The notes under the pieces: generated by a model | The model's input: only the letters and a program-made list of their open reading frames with translations | What the model was told of the DNA's origin: nothing | Database searches by the model: none | Source: Peptoniphilus genitalis | GTDB lineage: Bacteria; Bacillota; Clostridia; Tissierellales; Peptoniphilaceae | Direction: 5' to 3' | NCBI RefSeq assembly: GCF_023614525.1 | Contig: NZ_CP097885.1 | Span: 990,501 to 1,054,500 of the forward strand | Length of the DNA stretch: 64,000 nt | Part shown: positions 42,515 to 52,086 of the stretch, piece by piece | Layout of the letters: every line of letters starts with the position of its first letter | Numbering within the stretch: position 1 is the first letter of the stretch | Made by a program: the position numbers and the translations under genes

Positions 42515-45500
42515 TTAGAGGTTTGGCTTTTCTATTTGAACTAGCTGATAGCTTTGACCATTTTTTATAGCCTTTAGATAAACATCTTCAAAACCATCTA
42601 GTGATATTTTTATAATATCACCTGCTTTTAAATTATAAATACTTATAGATTTTGTAGAGGTCTTATTATAGATTTTAATGTTACCTTTATTTAGATCTAC
42701 AAAAGTATTATTTTCTAGCTTCTTAACGAGGGCTTTTTCTTCTATTTGGCTTAGCCAGTCACCATTATCTGGGTGATCTTTTTTTAGCCTTATCTTTCTA
42801 TTTTCAGATTCTGCAAAAATAATTTTTTTAAGTTGAGTGTTTGGCTTAGGATTTTTTCCTTCGCTTGGTTGTACATTATTATTTTCGGAACTTGGATTAT
42901 TATTTTCTTTAGTTTCAGGATTTTCAATTTGAACTAAGTTGTAGCTTCTTCCAAATTTTTCAGCCTTAACAAAGACGTCCTTATAACCAGGGACAATTAT
43001 CTTCACTATATCCCCGATATTTATACCTCTAACTCCAAGAGAAGAATTAGTATATACATAGTAGCCTCTTTCTAAAGAATTAGTTGTCGTAAAATTTAGT
43101 TTTTCTCCACTAAGATATATAGAAAGAGTAACAGTAGACCCTTTTAGAAGGTTAAGCCAAGTTTTAGTCTCTTCATTATTTCTGTCTATGGCAATTGCCT
43201 TATTTTTCTTATCTGTAAGGAGTTTAGGTGTCTTAGCATCCTCTTGTGAAGGCTTGACTTCATCTTTAAACTCAGCAGAAATATTTATTCTTCCGTCCTT
43301 AACCATATCCTGTGTAATGACTTTTGATTTTAAGGCATCACTTGATAAAATTTCTGAGCCATCATTTATTTTCCATCCAAGGAAGACTTTACCACTTATA
43401 CTTGGATCTTCAATCTTGTAGCTTCCAGAATCACTTGTCAAGTCTGCGAAAGTTTTTCCAAGAATTCCCTTTAGATTATCGCTTGAAGAGCCACCCATAT
43501 TAACTAACACTTCTACTATCACTTGGCTTGGTTTTTTTACAAGCTTATTAACTGCTTCTTCAACTAGTTTTAAATCATGCTTAATATCATCTTCTGTAGC
43601 ATTATCGAAGTCATATCCTGCAAATCTATTTAAGAAGTTTTCTAAAGTTTTCCTTGAATCTTCTGTGTAAGATTCATCTTTTGTTAGTTTTAAAGCTTCT
43701 TCTAGCTTTTTCTCTAGTATTGATGAATCGCCAATTGTTATCAAAGAGTCAAGTGAATTTTGCAAGTCTTTTAAGGCCACTTTTAAAGCTTCCTTATCAT
43801 TAGAATCTTTTAAGGAGTCTGCTTTTGCTATCTCGGCTTTCAAGGCATCAAAGGATTTTTTTGTAAACTTAGTTTCATCTTTTTCCTTTGCAAGATCAAT
43901 TTTTTCTTGGAGTTGTTTCTTTAGATTTACAAGTTCCTTATCAACTTTATCCTTTTCGACTATAACAACAAAAGGTGATAGGCTATCTACTTCAAAGCTT
44001 ACGCTGCCCTTTTCGACAGTTGATGTATAAGTTTTTAAACCATTCTTTGAAAGGTGCTTTATAATAGCCTTTCTTCCATTGTTTTCTTCACCAACAGGCA
44101 AGCTTATTTTAAGTTTTCCTTGATAGTCACCAAGTATTTTTATATCAAAGGATTTTACGATTTCATAAAGCTTGTCTTGTGTAGGTTTTAAAGTTTTATA
44201 ATCCTTTAAAATAGTTTCAGGAACTGTTATTGTAACCTTACCATCCTTTTTAGTGGATTTATCTACAACCACAAGCTTTGCATCTTTCGTAAGTTTTCCT
44301 TCTATATTAACATTAGAAGTTTTGTCATCTAATTTACTTTCAATATAATCCTTTTTTGTATTTGAATCTGGTTTATTATTTTGGTCCTTATCTTCAGTAA
44401 CTTCTTTAGAATTTTCAACCCAAACCTTGTCCCAAGATTCTTCATATCCATCCTTATAAGTGTAATAAGTTTCTGTAACTTCATTTATGATAGGGTAGTT
44501 TACAGCTGACATAATTTGCAAGTATGCCCAATGAGATTTTTGAACATCAGAAAATTCTTTTATTTTAGAATTATTTTTCTTTAGGTCATCTAATGTCAAA
44601 TATCTATTAGATAATTTGTTTAGCATAGTAACTGTTTCCGCTCTAGTGACTTTTCCATCAGGTTTAAAGCTTCCATCTGGATAGCCCTTTATTATTCCAT
44701 TGGCACTAGCTCTTAATATTGCGGCTTCAAACTCATGACCTGCAATATCATTAAATCTTGGTCCACCTGACTTATCTGCTAGAAGGGGATATAACATTCT
44801 AACAAATTCTCCCCTAGTCATAGGGACATCAGGTCTAATGTTGCCATTCTTAGCAAGCAACATTCCCTTAGATATTGTATAGTTGAGAGCTTGGTTGTAC
44901 CAAGAGTCTTTTGCGTCCTTAAAGTCTGCTTTTAAGTTTGATGCAGTGGCATTTTCTAAGACCCAAAGCATTTGAGCAGCTTCAGCTCTTGTGACAGAAC
45001 TGTCTGGTTTAAATAATCCATTAGGATAGCCAGCTATAAAAGATTTTTGAGAAGTCTTTTTAGTATGCTTAACTTTTGTTGGCGAATATTTTTTTGTTAG
45101 CCTGTATTCATAATGACCTGTGGATTCTATCTTTGGCTTGGCAATATTTTTATTTGATTCTTCCTTAATAGGATCTTTTTCTTCTACAATTGAAGTATTG
45201 TTATCAGCAGGTGTATTGTTATTTTCTGTTGATGGATTTTCACTAGGCTTATCTTCAGGCTTTGTGTCATTTAGAAATACAAAGTCAGAGCTTTTTGCTT
45301 CAATGCCATTAGCAAGTTCTACAGAGAAAACAATTTTTAAAAGTTTCGTTTCTGGGAAGTCTCTTTTTATATCATTTTCTTTAATATCAATTTCGTATTT
45401 GTTATTTGGCACAGAAGTCCTATCTTGATTGTTATTTGGAAGCTTCTTAATGTCATAGTATTTTTCATCTAAAATGTGATCTTCAAATTTTGGAACAGTT

Positions 45501-48325
45501 GCTCTAGTAGTTGCATCTAAATCTTGTCTTGTTTCATAAGAACTTTTATCAATCCTATAAATTGTAAGCTTAGGATAAGCAGTTTTAGAAAGGTTTTGCA
45601 ACTCAGAGGAGTAATTTACTTTTCCGTTATTTAATTTTGCATGGAGCCTAGTGTTATCATATTTATTAGCTATAACTTTTTTATCATCTAGATTCATATC
45701 CAGTTTGATATTTTTTGTTTGCTCCTCAAACTTATTATTGAAGTAAGAAACAAGTTCCTTCTTTTCTTCATTGTTAAGACTTGCTTTGTTAGCAAGTTCT
45801 TTAGCTTTTTTAATTGCTTCTTTGAAAGCATCTATAGTTGAAGAATTTTTACCAATATTTACACCTGCTTGATTTAGGGCAGATTCATTGATTGTAATAT
45901 CATTAATATAATTTTTTGCAGCATTGACACTTTCATCTGAAATATCTAGCTCTTTTTCAGGAAGATAAGGTCTTTCTTCCTTTTCTCCCTTAAAGGCAAC
46001 TAATAAATATGGTATTTTTGGGTAGTTACTTGCAACAGCCTTTAAGCTAAGGGGCACATATCCATCAAGCTTAATATCTATTTTATCGTCTACTTTTAAT
46101 CCGTAGATATATAAGAAGTTTCCATCAACCTTATAGCCCTTTTGTCCAAGAATCTCATCTTGAACAAGATTTAACTTTTCCTCTCCAAGTTTGACCTCTC
46201 CTTCGCCCTTAGCTAATTTTTCTAGCCAAGCCTTGGAGTCCTCGCTTCTATTATTGATTTGAGTTGATTTGTTGTGGAAAGAATTAGTAACAAGTTCAAC
46301 TCTTTTTAGGAATTTGCCTGGTTTTTTATCTTCAAAAACAGGTGGGGTTTCACCCTCAACCTTATCTTTACCATTAGGGTTTATAAGAGTTTTTCCAATT
46401 TTTTCATCATCTAACTTTTTAGGAAGAGAGCTATGTCCCCAGAATTCAGGATATTCTTCTGCTATTCTTCCGGTTCCTTTTTTACCATTATGGACACTTC
46501 CAACAACATTTTTTGTTATTTCAATGCCATCTTCCTTAGCAAGTGTTTCAATGCTACCATTACCAGCTCTTAGGTAAGCAGACTTTGTTGATATGATTCC
46601 ATCTCCACAAGCCGCATATCCACCTTCTCCACTTTGACCAGTTCCACCCATAAGGGCAAGACCTCCGTCACCTAGAACTTTACCCTTATTTTTAAGAACA
46701 AGAGCATTACCACCACGAGATGTAGTTGCAGTAGTTCCACCACCATATACATAAAGATTTGAATCTTTTAAGACAGTAAGAGATCCACCATCAATTTCCA
46801 TACCGGTTTGACCTCTATAAGGCAAGCCATTTGCTTCACTTCCTGTTGGAGATTCATCTCCTTTTACAAACACATTTCCCTTTATAAAGGCCTTACCCTT
46901 AACAAGGACAACAGGTCTTGTATTTTTTATAGCCTTATTGGCATCTGTCAAATTATTTGTATTTGAATAAATATAAGAGCTTTCCAAAACCGCTCCATCA
47001 TTTAGGATAATTTGTCCTTGGATAGATGATCCAGAAACAACTTTTGCACCTGAAGACTTTCCAAACTCACCTTGAAAAGTCCCCTTAGGGTCGTAGTTTA
47101 TCCTAAGCCTACCGCCATTAACTGTTATTCTTCCATAAATTGATGAATCATGAACATTTAGAGTAGCCCCTTTTTTTACAATTATATTTACTCCAGAGAA
47201 GACCTTCATATTTACAAGTGTAAGATTAGTTCCTTCTTCTAGGACGAAATTTTGAATAGGAATTCTTTCTTCATCAGGTCTATATTGGAATTTATTTTTA
47301 TCTGGATTTTCACTTATTGGCAAAATCAATCCTAATTGTCCATAGGTTCCACTTTCATGAGATCCTTGCCATAGATTTATATTCTTGGGAACAGTAAAGG
47401 ATTGATTAGCTCCCCTATTGTTTTCATTGAAATAACCAATATACCAAGGCTCCTGATTAAATAATACCTTGTTATTTTGAGTTGTTTTAAGCTTTGTATT
47501 TACATCCTTCATAACCTTGTCGAGGTAAGTCGATTCTATATCAGAAACAGAGAACCAAGCGGCATTGCTAGTTGCCTTTCTGCCATATATATCAACTAGT
47601 TCAACCTTCACAGGATAGTCACCAACATTTTTTGGTTCACCTGCTAGAGTAATAGAAGAGTCTAGAGCGTTAAAGTTAGCTTTCATTCCAGACTTAGGGT
47701 CTAAAGTTATTTTTGTTAATCCCTTATCAACTTCTATATCAGATTTGGAAAGCTCTTTCCAAGCTTTTGGATTAGGAGCTTCATTTTCTTCAGTTATTTG
47801 ACCATAGACTTTTATGTCGGAGTTCTTGTTGTCACTTGCAGCTCCAGTTGATGCACTTACTGCATCATACTTTCTTTGTCCCACAAGAGCACCTTCAAAG
47901 TAACCCTCTAACTTTAAGTGAATTTTTCCCTTTGGTGGATGGGCTAAATCTATACTTTCGCATTTACCATCCTTTAGGATAAAATGAAGATCACTTCCGT
48001 CATTTAGATTAAGAGTTATTGTGTGTTTGTTCTTAATAGTCTCTATGTAAAGTTTTCCATTTTCAATAGCATAACCCTTTTTCCTAGAAGTCCAACCGAT
48101 GCTATTCTTTAGCATTTTTTCGTGAGTAAAAACTGTGTCAGTCTTTATTCCTGAAATTTTATCTATGGTCTCCTTTGGCTCGATGGAAAATTCCATATAT
48201 TTATCCGACGTCTTTTCTAGTTTTAAACTTACTTTTTTGTCATTTGTAGCTTGTGCAAATACACTTATTGAATTGAATAAAAGTGTTAAGCACAAGATAA
48301 AAATTACAGATGTTTTTTTTATCAT
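42515..48325 (-). CDS. Giant surface protein with internal SLH repeats (1,936 residues)
   Basis: Signal peptide MIKKTSVIFILCLTLLF... is cleaved after Ala24 (SVFA). Order: an N-terminal beta domain (about 28-115); a Gly/Asn-rich segment (about 340-600) of short repeats resembling a beta-helix; a copy of a roughly 95-residue domain (FLKRVELVTNSF...YIYGLKVDDKI); FIVAR-like helices; three SLH repeats (about 1090-1280, AGYPNGLFKPDSSVTRAEAAQ); a beta domain; two FIVAR-like bundles (about 1460-1595); an internalin-type repeat (about 1603-1690); and two more copies of the 95-residue domain (about 1703-1800 and 1828-1936), each ending (S/Q)YxLVQIE. SLH in mid-protein, rather than at an end, is unusual. 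AAGGAGG fixes the start. Confidence 0.82.
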   Translation of the reverse strand: MIKKTSVIFILCLTLLFNSISVFAQATNDKKVSLKLEKTSDKYMEFSIEPKETIDKISGIKTDTVFTHEKMLKNSIGWTSRKKGYAIENGKLYIETIKNKHTITLNLNDGSDLHFILKDGKCESIDLAHPPKGKIHLKLEGYFEGALVGQRKYDAVSASTGAASDNKNSDIKVYGQITEENEAPNPKAWKELSKSDIEVDKGLTKITLDPKSGMKANFNALDSSITLAGEPKNVGDYPVKVELVDIYGRKATSNAAWFSVSDIESTYLDKVMKDVNTKLKTTQNNKVLFNQEPWYIGYFNENNRGANQSFTVPKNINLWQGSHESGTYGQLGLILPISENPDKNKFQYRPDEERIPIQNFVLEEGTNLTLVNMKVFSGVNIIVKKGATLNVHDSSIYGRITVNGGRLRINYDPKGTFQGEFGKSSGAKVVSGSSIQGQIILNDGAVLESSYIYSNTNNLTDANKAIKNTRPVVLVKGKAFIKGNVFVKGDESPTGSEANGLPYRGQTGMEIDGGSLTVLKDSNLYVYGGGTTATTSRGGNALVLKNKGKVLGDGGLALMGGTGQSGEGGYAACGDGIISTKSAYLRAGNGSIETLAKEDGIEITKNVVGSVHNGKKGTGRIAEEYPEFWGHSSLPKKLDDEKIGKTLINPNGKDKVEGETPPVFEDKKPGKFLKRVELVTNSFHNKSTQINNRSEDSKAWLEKLAKGEGEVKLGEEKLNLVQDEILGQKGYKVDGNFLYIYGLKVDDKIDIKLDGYVPLSLKAVASNYPKIPYLLVAFKGEKEERPYLPEKELDISDESVNAAKNYINDITINESALNQAGVNIGKNSSTIDAFKEAIKKAKELANKASLNNEEKKELVSYFNNKFEEQTKNIKLDMNLDDKKVIANKYDNTRLHAKLNNGKVNYSSELQNLSKTAYPKLTIYRIDKSSYETRQDLDATTRATVPKFEDHILDEKYYDIKKLPNNNQDRTSVPNNKYEIDIKENDIKRDFPETKLLKIVFSVELANGIEAKSSDFVFLNDTKPEDKPSENPSTENNNTPADNNTSIVEEKDPIKEESNKNIAKPKIESTGHYEYRLTKKYSPTKVKHTKKTSQKSFIAGYPNGLFKPDSSVTRAEAAQMLWVLENATASNLKADFKDAKDSWYNQALNYTISKGMLLAKNGNIRPDVPMTRGEFVRMLYPLLADKSGGPRFNDIAGHEFEAAILRASANGIIKGYPDGSFKPDGKVTRAETVTMLNKLSNRYLTLDDLKKNNSKIKEFSDVQKSHWAYLQIMSAVNYPIINEVTETYYTYKDGYEESWDKVWVENSKEVTEDKDQNNKPDSNTKKDYIESKLDDKTSNVNIEGKLTKDAKLVVVDKSTKKDGKVTITVPETILKDYKTLKPTQDKLYEIVKSFDIKILGDYQGKLKISLPVGEENNGRKAIIKHLSKNGLKTYTSTVEKGSVSFEVDSLSPFVVIVEKDKVDKELVNLKKQLQEKIDLAKEKDETKFTKKSFDALKAEIAKADSLKDSNDKEALKVALKDLQNSLDSLITIGDSSILEKKLEEALKLTKDESYTEDSRKTLENFLNRFAGYDFDNATEDDIKHDLKLVEEAVNKLVKKPSQVIVEVLVNMGGSSSDNLKGILGKTFADLTSDSGSYKIEDPSISGKVFLGWKINDGSEILSSDALKSKVITQDMVKDGRINISAEFKDEVKPSQEDAKTPKLLTDKKNKAIAIDRNNEETKTWLNLLKGSTVTLSIYLSGEKLNFTTTNSLERGYYVYTNSSLGVRGINIGDIVKIIVPGYKDVFVKAEKFGRSYNLVQIENPETKENNNPSSENNNVQPSEGKNPKPNTQLKKIIFAESENRKIRLKKDHPDNGDWLSQIEEKALVKKLENNTFVDLNKGNIKIYNKTSTKSISIYNLKAGDIIKISLDGFEDVYLKAIKNGQSYQLVQIEKPNL

Positions 48326-48362
48326 TGTGTCCTCCTTAAATTGATAAATATTATCGATAGAT

Positions 48363-48391
48363 ATTTTAGCAAAATTATTTTTTGTAAGCAA
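48363..48391 (-). promoter_or_regulatory. Promoter of the second giant surface gene
   Basis: On the minus strand: TTGCTT, 17-nt spacer, TAAAAT, about 40 nt before the start codon. A TATCGATA palindrome lies just downstream of the -10. Confidence 0.6.
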
Positions 48392-48532
48392 TAAAGATAA
48401 AAGCATCTTAAAAAATCTTTAGATATTTATAATTTGATTCCTTATGACTAATAGAATATATGCTTCTTTTAAGAAAAAATAAGAAAATAGTGGTACAATA
48501 GGTCAAGTAGAGAGGGATACTCAGGTGATGGT

Positions 48533-49249
48533 ATGGAAAAATTTATTAGAGTTCGCGACGGCGCGAGGATTTATGTAAAAATTCTTGGAGAGGGCGAGGA
48601 CCTTCTTCTCCTTCACGGCAACGGCGACGATTCCAATTTTTTTGAAAAGCAAATAAAGGAATTTAAAAAATTTTACAGGGTCATAGCCATGGATACCAGG
48701 GGTCATGGAAAGAGCGACAGGTCTAAGGACTTAAACATGGAGGACCTATCTCTTGACGTCCTAGATGTCTTGGACTTTTTAAAAATAGATAAGATAAACC
48801 TGCTTGGCTTTTCTGATGGAGCAAATCTTGCCCTAACCTTTGCCAAGAATTTTCCAAATAGGGTGAAAAGACTTATTTTAAATTCTCCCAACAAAGAATT
48901 TTCTCAAGTAAAATTAATTCCAAGGCTTTTATCCTATATTTTTTACTACAACCTATTATTTTTATCCAAGATCTTTACAAGTCTTGAATATTATTCCTCT
49001 GTCTATTCATTAAATTTTAATAAGTTAAAGATAAAGGACTCGGACTACGAGAAGTTTGACTTCCCAGTTTTAATTTTGGCTGGAGAAAGGGACCTAATTT
49101 ATCTTGAAAATTTTTATAAAATTGCTAAAAAGATAAAAAAATCTAAGTTATACATTATAAAAAATCACGGCCACAAGGTTGCCAGGTCAAACCCCAAGGA
49201 ATACAACAGGGTGGTCCTTGATTTTCTAAAAAAAGAGGTTAAGAAATGA
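48533..49249 (+). CDS. Alpha/beta-fold hydrolase
   Basis: 238 residues. Oxyanion motif LLHGNGDDS (near residue 25), nucleophile elbow GFSDG (Ser in LLGFSDGANLAL), acid probably Asp in LAGERDLIY and His in NHGHKVAR. This is the general esterase/lipase plan; substrate unknown. Its stop codon overlaps the start of mprF (ATGA), so the two are translationally coupled, which suggests a lipid-related role. AGGTG precedes the ATG. Confidence 0.82.
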   Translation: MEKFIRVRDGARIYVKILGEGEDLLLLHGNGDDSNFFEKQIKEFKKFYRVIAMDTRGHGKSDRSKDLNMEDLSLDVLDVLDFLKIDKINLLGFSDGANLALTFAKNFPNRVKRLILNSPNKEFSQVKLIPRLLSYIFYYNLLFLSKIFTSLEYYSSVYSLNFNKLKIKDSDYEKFDFPVLILAGERDLIYLENFYKIAKKIKKSKLYIIKNHGHKVARSNPKEYNRVVLDFLKKEVKK

Positions 49250-51765
49250 AAAATTTAAAAAAAATATTGTCTTGGATAAGGCCTATCTTCCTAGGTGGTG
49301 TCATCTTACTTGTTGTCCTTGAATTTACAAAACTAAGGAAGGAGATTTCTCTCCAAGAAATTTCAGCAATCTTTCATCAACTTTCTTTGGTAAAAGTTTT
49401 TGCCATGGGTGTCTTGGGTTTTCTTGCCTTCTCTCCCATGATATTTTACGACATCTTGTTAAGTGACTTCTTGAATCTTGACAGAAAAAAATCCTACATA
49501 ATCAAGAGGTCCATTACAGTTAACTCCTTTAACAACCTAATAGGCTTTGGAGGAGTTATAAATCTTGGCTTAAGGATAAGGTACTACGGACAAGGCAAGG
49601 AGGACAAAAACCTTTTAAAGTTTTTAGTTAAATCTCTTCTTTTTGACATAGTAGGACTATCAAGCTTGGCACTCTTGTCCCTTGTTTATACCCTTGTATC
49701 AGGAGAGGAAGTCCTCCTCCACTACAGCCCTTGGCTTTTTGGAGCAATCCTCTACTATCCAGTTTTATTTTATGTTTCAAAATTTAAAAATGATGGAGAT
49801 TTTTCCATTTCAAAAAAATACGCAAGAGATGTGTCCTTGGTTTCCCTTATGGAATGGTCCTGTGCAAGTCTTTTCTTCTATATTATTGGAACTTTTCTTG
49901 GGGTAAGACTAAGCCTATTTAAGGTAATAGGAATTTTTGCGATTGGATGTATTCTTGGACTTGCTTCCTTTATACCAGGTGGACTTGGATCCTTTGAACT
50001 TGTTGTCTTGGGAGCCATGAAGTCCTTTGGGATTGAGACAGACTTGATTCTATCTTGGCTACTCTTGTATAGACTTTTTTACTACATCCTTCCCTTTATG
50101 CTTGGGGCAGTATTTTTTGTTCATGACTTGGGATCTATCTTTGATGAGAAGAATGACAAGATTCCCTCGAGAATTATAAAATCTCTGGGTCTTGATATCT
50201 TTTCCCTTATGCTCTATCTTGGCGGGTCCTTTATGATTTTTTCATCTACAATTCCCGACGAGTTGTCAAAGTTTCATTGGCTCAAGAATTTTTCTCCAAT
50301 AAATGCCAACTTGCTATACCAATTTCCAAGCATAATCTTTGGACTTGCCTTTATTATTTTGGGACGAGCCAAGAGGGAAAGAGTGAAGAGGGCAGGAAGC
50401 TTAAGCTTAATCATTTTAAGTCTAGCCCTAGTTTATTCAATCTTTTCAGGCTTTGGCTTAATTGAAATTTTCTACATCTTAATATTAATTTACCTAGGAG
50501 TGAAAACTAAAGACGTGGCAACAAGAGAGCAATTTGTTTACTCGCCAGAGGCCCTAACCTTGGACCTTCTTGTCCTTGCCTTCATCTCTCTTGTGACAAT
50601 TTATTTTATGGCTTTAAACTACAGGCTCACTCCTCTTAACTACAAGGACTTTCTATTGATTCCCTTTGAAAGGTCCTTCCTCAACTTTTTCTTCTTCTTC
50701 TTGATTTTGATTTGTATAATGAAGGTCTTGATAGGATATTTAAAGGGAGAAAAAATTAAGTTAGGCGAAGAGCTAGATAGGGACAAGGTCATGAAGATAT
50801 TATCAGACTACCAGTCTGGACCAGAAGCTCCCCTTGCCCTAGTCGGTGACAAGGAAATTTATTATTATGAAGAGGAAGGTCAGGCAACTTGTGGCATGTC
50901 CATTTACACCTACTGGGACAGGATCATTGTCATGGGGTCACCCTTTGGTAAGGAAGAGGACTACAAGAAGCTCCTTGAAAAATTTGTAAAGGAAGCAGAC
51001 CTCTATGGTTACAAGGCAATTTTTTATGAAGTTGGCGAAGAAGAAACTATTAAGCTCCATGACTTTGGCTTCTCCTTTATAAAGTTTGGAGAAACTGCAT
51101 CCATTGACCTAGAAGAATTTAGCCTAGAGGGTCGTGACCACAAGTCACAAAGAAATGTAATGTCAAAATTTGAAAAGAACTCTTATAGCTTTGAAGTTGT
51201 AAGTGGTCCCTTTGACAAGGACTTCTTAGATACTCTCGAAGAAATTTCCAATGACTGGCTTGGAGGAAGAAGGGAAAAGGGATTTTCTCTTGGCTATTTC
51301 GACAGGGATTACCTGGGACTTTGTGACATGGCAATAGTAAAAGATGAAGATGGAAAGATCCTTGCCTTTGCAAATATTATGCCCAACCCTGGAGATACTT
51401 GGGCAACCATTGACCTCATGAGGTATTACAGAGAGGGAACTCCCAACAGCATTATGGAATATTTATTTTTAAATCTCTTCCTATACTTTAAGGACAAGGG
51501 AAAAAAATATTTTGCAATGGGCATGGCGCCACTCTCCAATGTCGGCATCAATAGCAACAGTTTTGTGGAAGAAAAGATTGCTTACTTGGTTTATAAGTTT
51601 GGCTACAAGTTTTACTCCTTTGAAGGTCTTAGGGCCTACAAGGAAAAGTTCAAGCCAATCTGGCAGCCAATTTATCTTTCCTACCCAAAGAAGTCTTGGC
51701 TTCTTTACACAATGATTGCCATCTTCATGGTAGATAGCTTGGCAGCAAAGAAGAAGGATGAATAA
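49246..51765 (+). CDS. mprF: Phosphatidylglycerol lysyltransferase/flippase MprF
   Basis: 839 residues, full-length MprF. About fourteen hydrophobic segments form the N-terminal flippase part (residues 1-510, with FIPGGLGSFELV typical of the UPF0104 region). The C-terminal cytosolic synthase domain (DUF2156, about 535-830) has GxGxAPLS-like MGMAPLSNVG, a hallmark of lysyl-PG synthases. It transfers lysine or alanine from aminoacyl-tRNA to phosphatidylglycerol and flips it outward, lowering surface charge and protecting against cationic peptides. Overlaps the hydrolase gene by 4 nt. Confidence 0.92.
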   Translation: MKNLKKILSWIRPIFLGGVILLVVLEFTKLRKEISLQEISAIFHQLSLVKVFAMGVLGFLAFSPMIFYDILLSDFLNLDRKKSYIIKRSITVNSFNNLIGFGGVINLGLRIRYYGQGKEDKNLLKFLVKSLLFDIVGLSSLALLSLVYTLVSGEEVLLHYSPWLFGAILYYPVLFYVSKFKNDGDFSISKKYARDVSLVSLMEWSCASLFFYIIGTFLGVRLSLFKVIGIFAIGCILGLASFIPGGLGSFELVVLGAMKSFGIETDLILSWLLLYRLFYYILPFMLGAVFFVHDLGSIFDEKNDKIPSRIIKSLGLDIFSLMLYLGGSFMIFSSTIPDELSKFHWLKNFSPINANLLYQFPSIIFGLAFIILGRAKRERVKRAGSLSLIILSLALVYSIFSGFGLIEIFYILILIYLGVKTKDVATREQFVYSPEALTLDLLVLAFISLVTIYFMALNYRLTPLNYKDFLLIPFERSFLNFFFFFLILICIMKVLIGYLKGEKIKLGEELDRDKVMKILSDYQSGPEAPLALVGDKEIYYYEEEGQATCGMSIYTYWDRIIVMGSPFGKEEDYKKLLEKFVKEADLYGYKAIFYEVGEEETIKLHDFGFSFIKFGETASIDLEEFSLEGRDHKSQRNVMSKFEKNSYSFEVVSGPFDKDFLDTLEEISNDWLGGRREKGFSLGYFDRDYLGLCDMAIVKDEDGKILAFANIMPNPGDTWATIDLMRYYREGTPNSIMEYLFLNLFLYFKDKGKKYFAMGMAPLSNVGINSNSFVEEKIAYLVYKFGYKFYSFEGLRAYKEKFKPIWQPIYLSYPKKSWLLYTMIAIFMVDSLAAKKKDE

Positions 51766-51849
51766 AGTTCTCTGTTGAAACTCATAAGAGAAAATTTGTT
51801 AAGACATAAAAAACATTTAATTGATAAAAATTTAAAATTTAAAAGCTAT

Positions 51850-51879
51850 TTCCACATTATAAAAATTTTATGATATAAT
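51850..51879 (+). promoter_or_regulatory. Promoter of the purF-purL operon
   Basis: TTCCAC (51850-51855), 18-nt spacer, perfect TATAAT (51874-51879). Transcription would start near 51886, about 200 nt before purF. Confidence 0.55.
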
Positions 51880-51909
51880 TAATTCATTACATTATGGAGG
51901 TTATTAGCC

Positions 51910-52020
51910 ATGTTATCATGTCCTATGAATTCAAAATTTTTTATGGATAAAGCTCACGGCCGTATAGACTCTATATTTGCGACTAATTTTTTAATAGGTA
52001 TTTTTGGCTCATCTTTTTGA
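51910..52020 (+). CDS. Leader ORF of 36 codons upstream of purF
   Basis: ATG at 51910 preceded by GGAGG 9 nt away, ending TGA at 52020. The product starts MLSCPMNSKFFMDKAHGR and ends in a hydrophobic stretch, and I know no homologue. Its last codons form the 5' arm and loop of a terminator (52007-52031), so a ribosome at its end would affect the hairpin. This is the geometry of a translational attenuator, though no run of regulatory codons is evident. Confidence 0.4.
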   Translation: MLSCPMNSKFFMDKAHGRIDSIFATNFLIGIFGSSF

Positions 52021-52031
52021 TGAGCTTTTTT
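52007..52031 (+). terminator. Terminator/attenuator upstream of purF
   Basis: GCTCATC / GATGAGC perfect 7-bp stem, T5 loop, T6 tail. It lies between the promoter and purF, so it must be bypassed to express purF-purL. Confidence 0.75.
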
Positions 52032-52044
52032 AATTGGAGGAAGA

Positions 52045-52086
52045 ATGGAAGATTTTTATTTTAGGAAGAACGAGGTGGCAGAATAA
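52045..52086 (+). CDS. 13-codon ORF coupled to purF
   Basis: ATG at 52045 with GGAGG 5 nt upstream encodes MEDFYFRKNEVAE. Its stop TAA shares the A of the purF ATG (TAATG). The purF ribosome site AGGTGG lies within this ORF. Coupled leader translation is plausible; the peptide itself may have no function. Confidence 0.4.
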   Translation: MEDFYFRKNEVAE

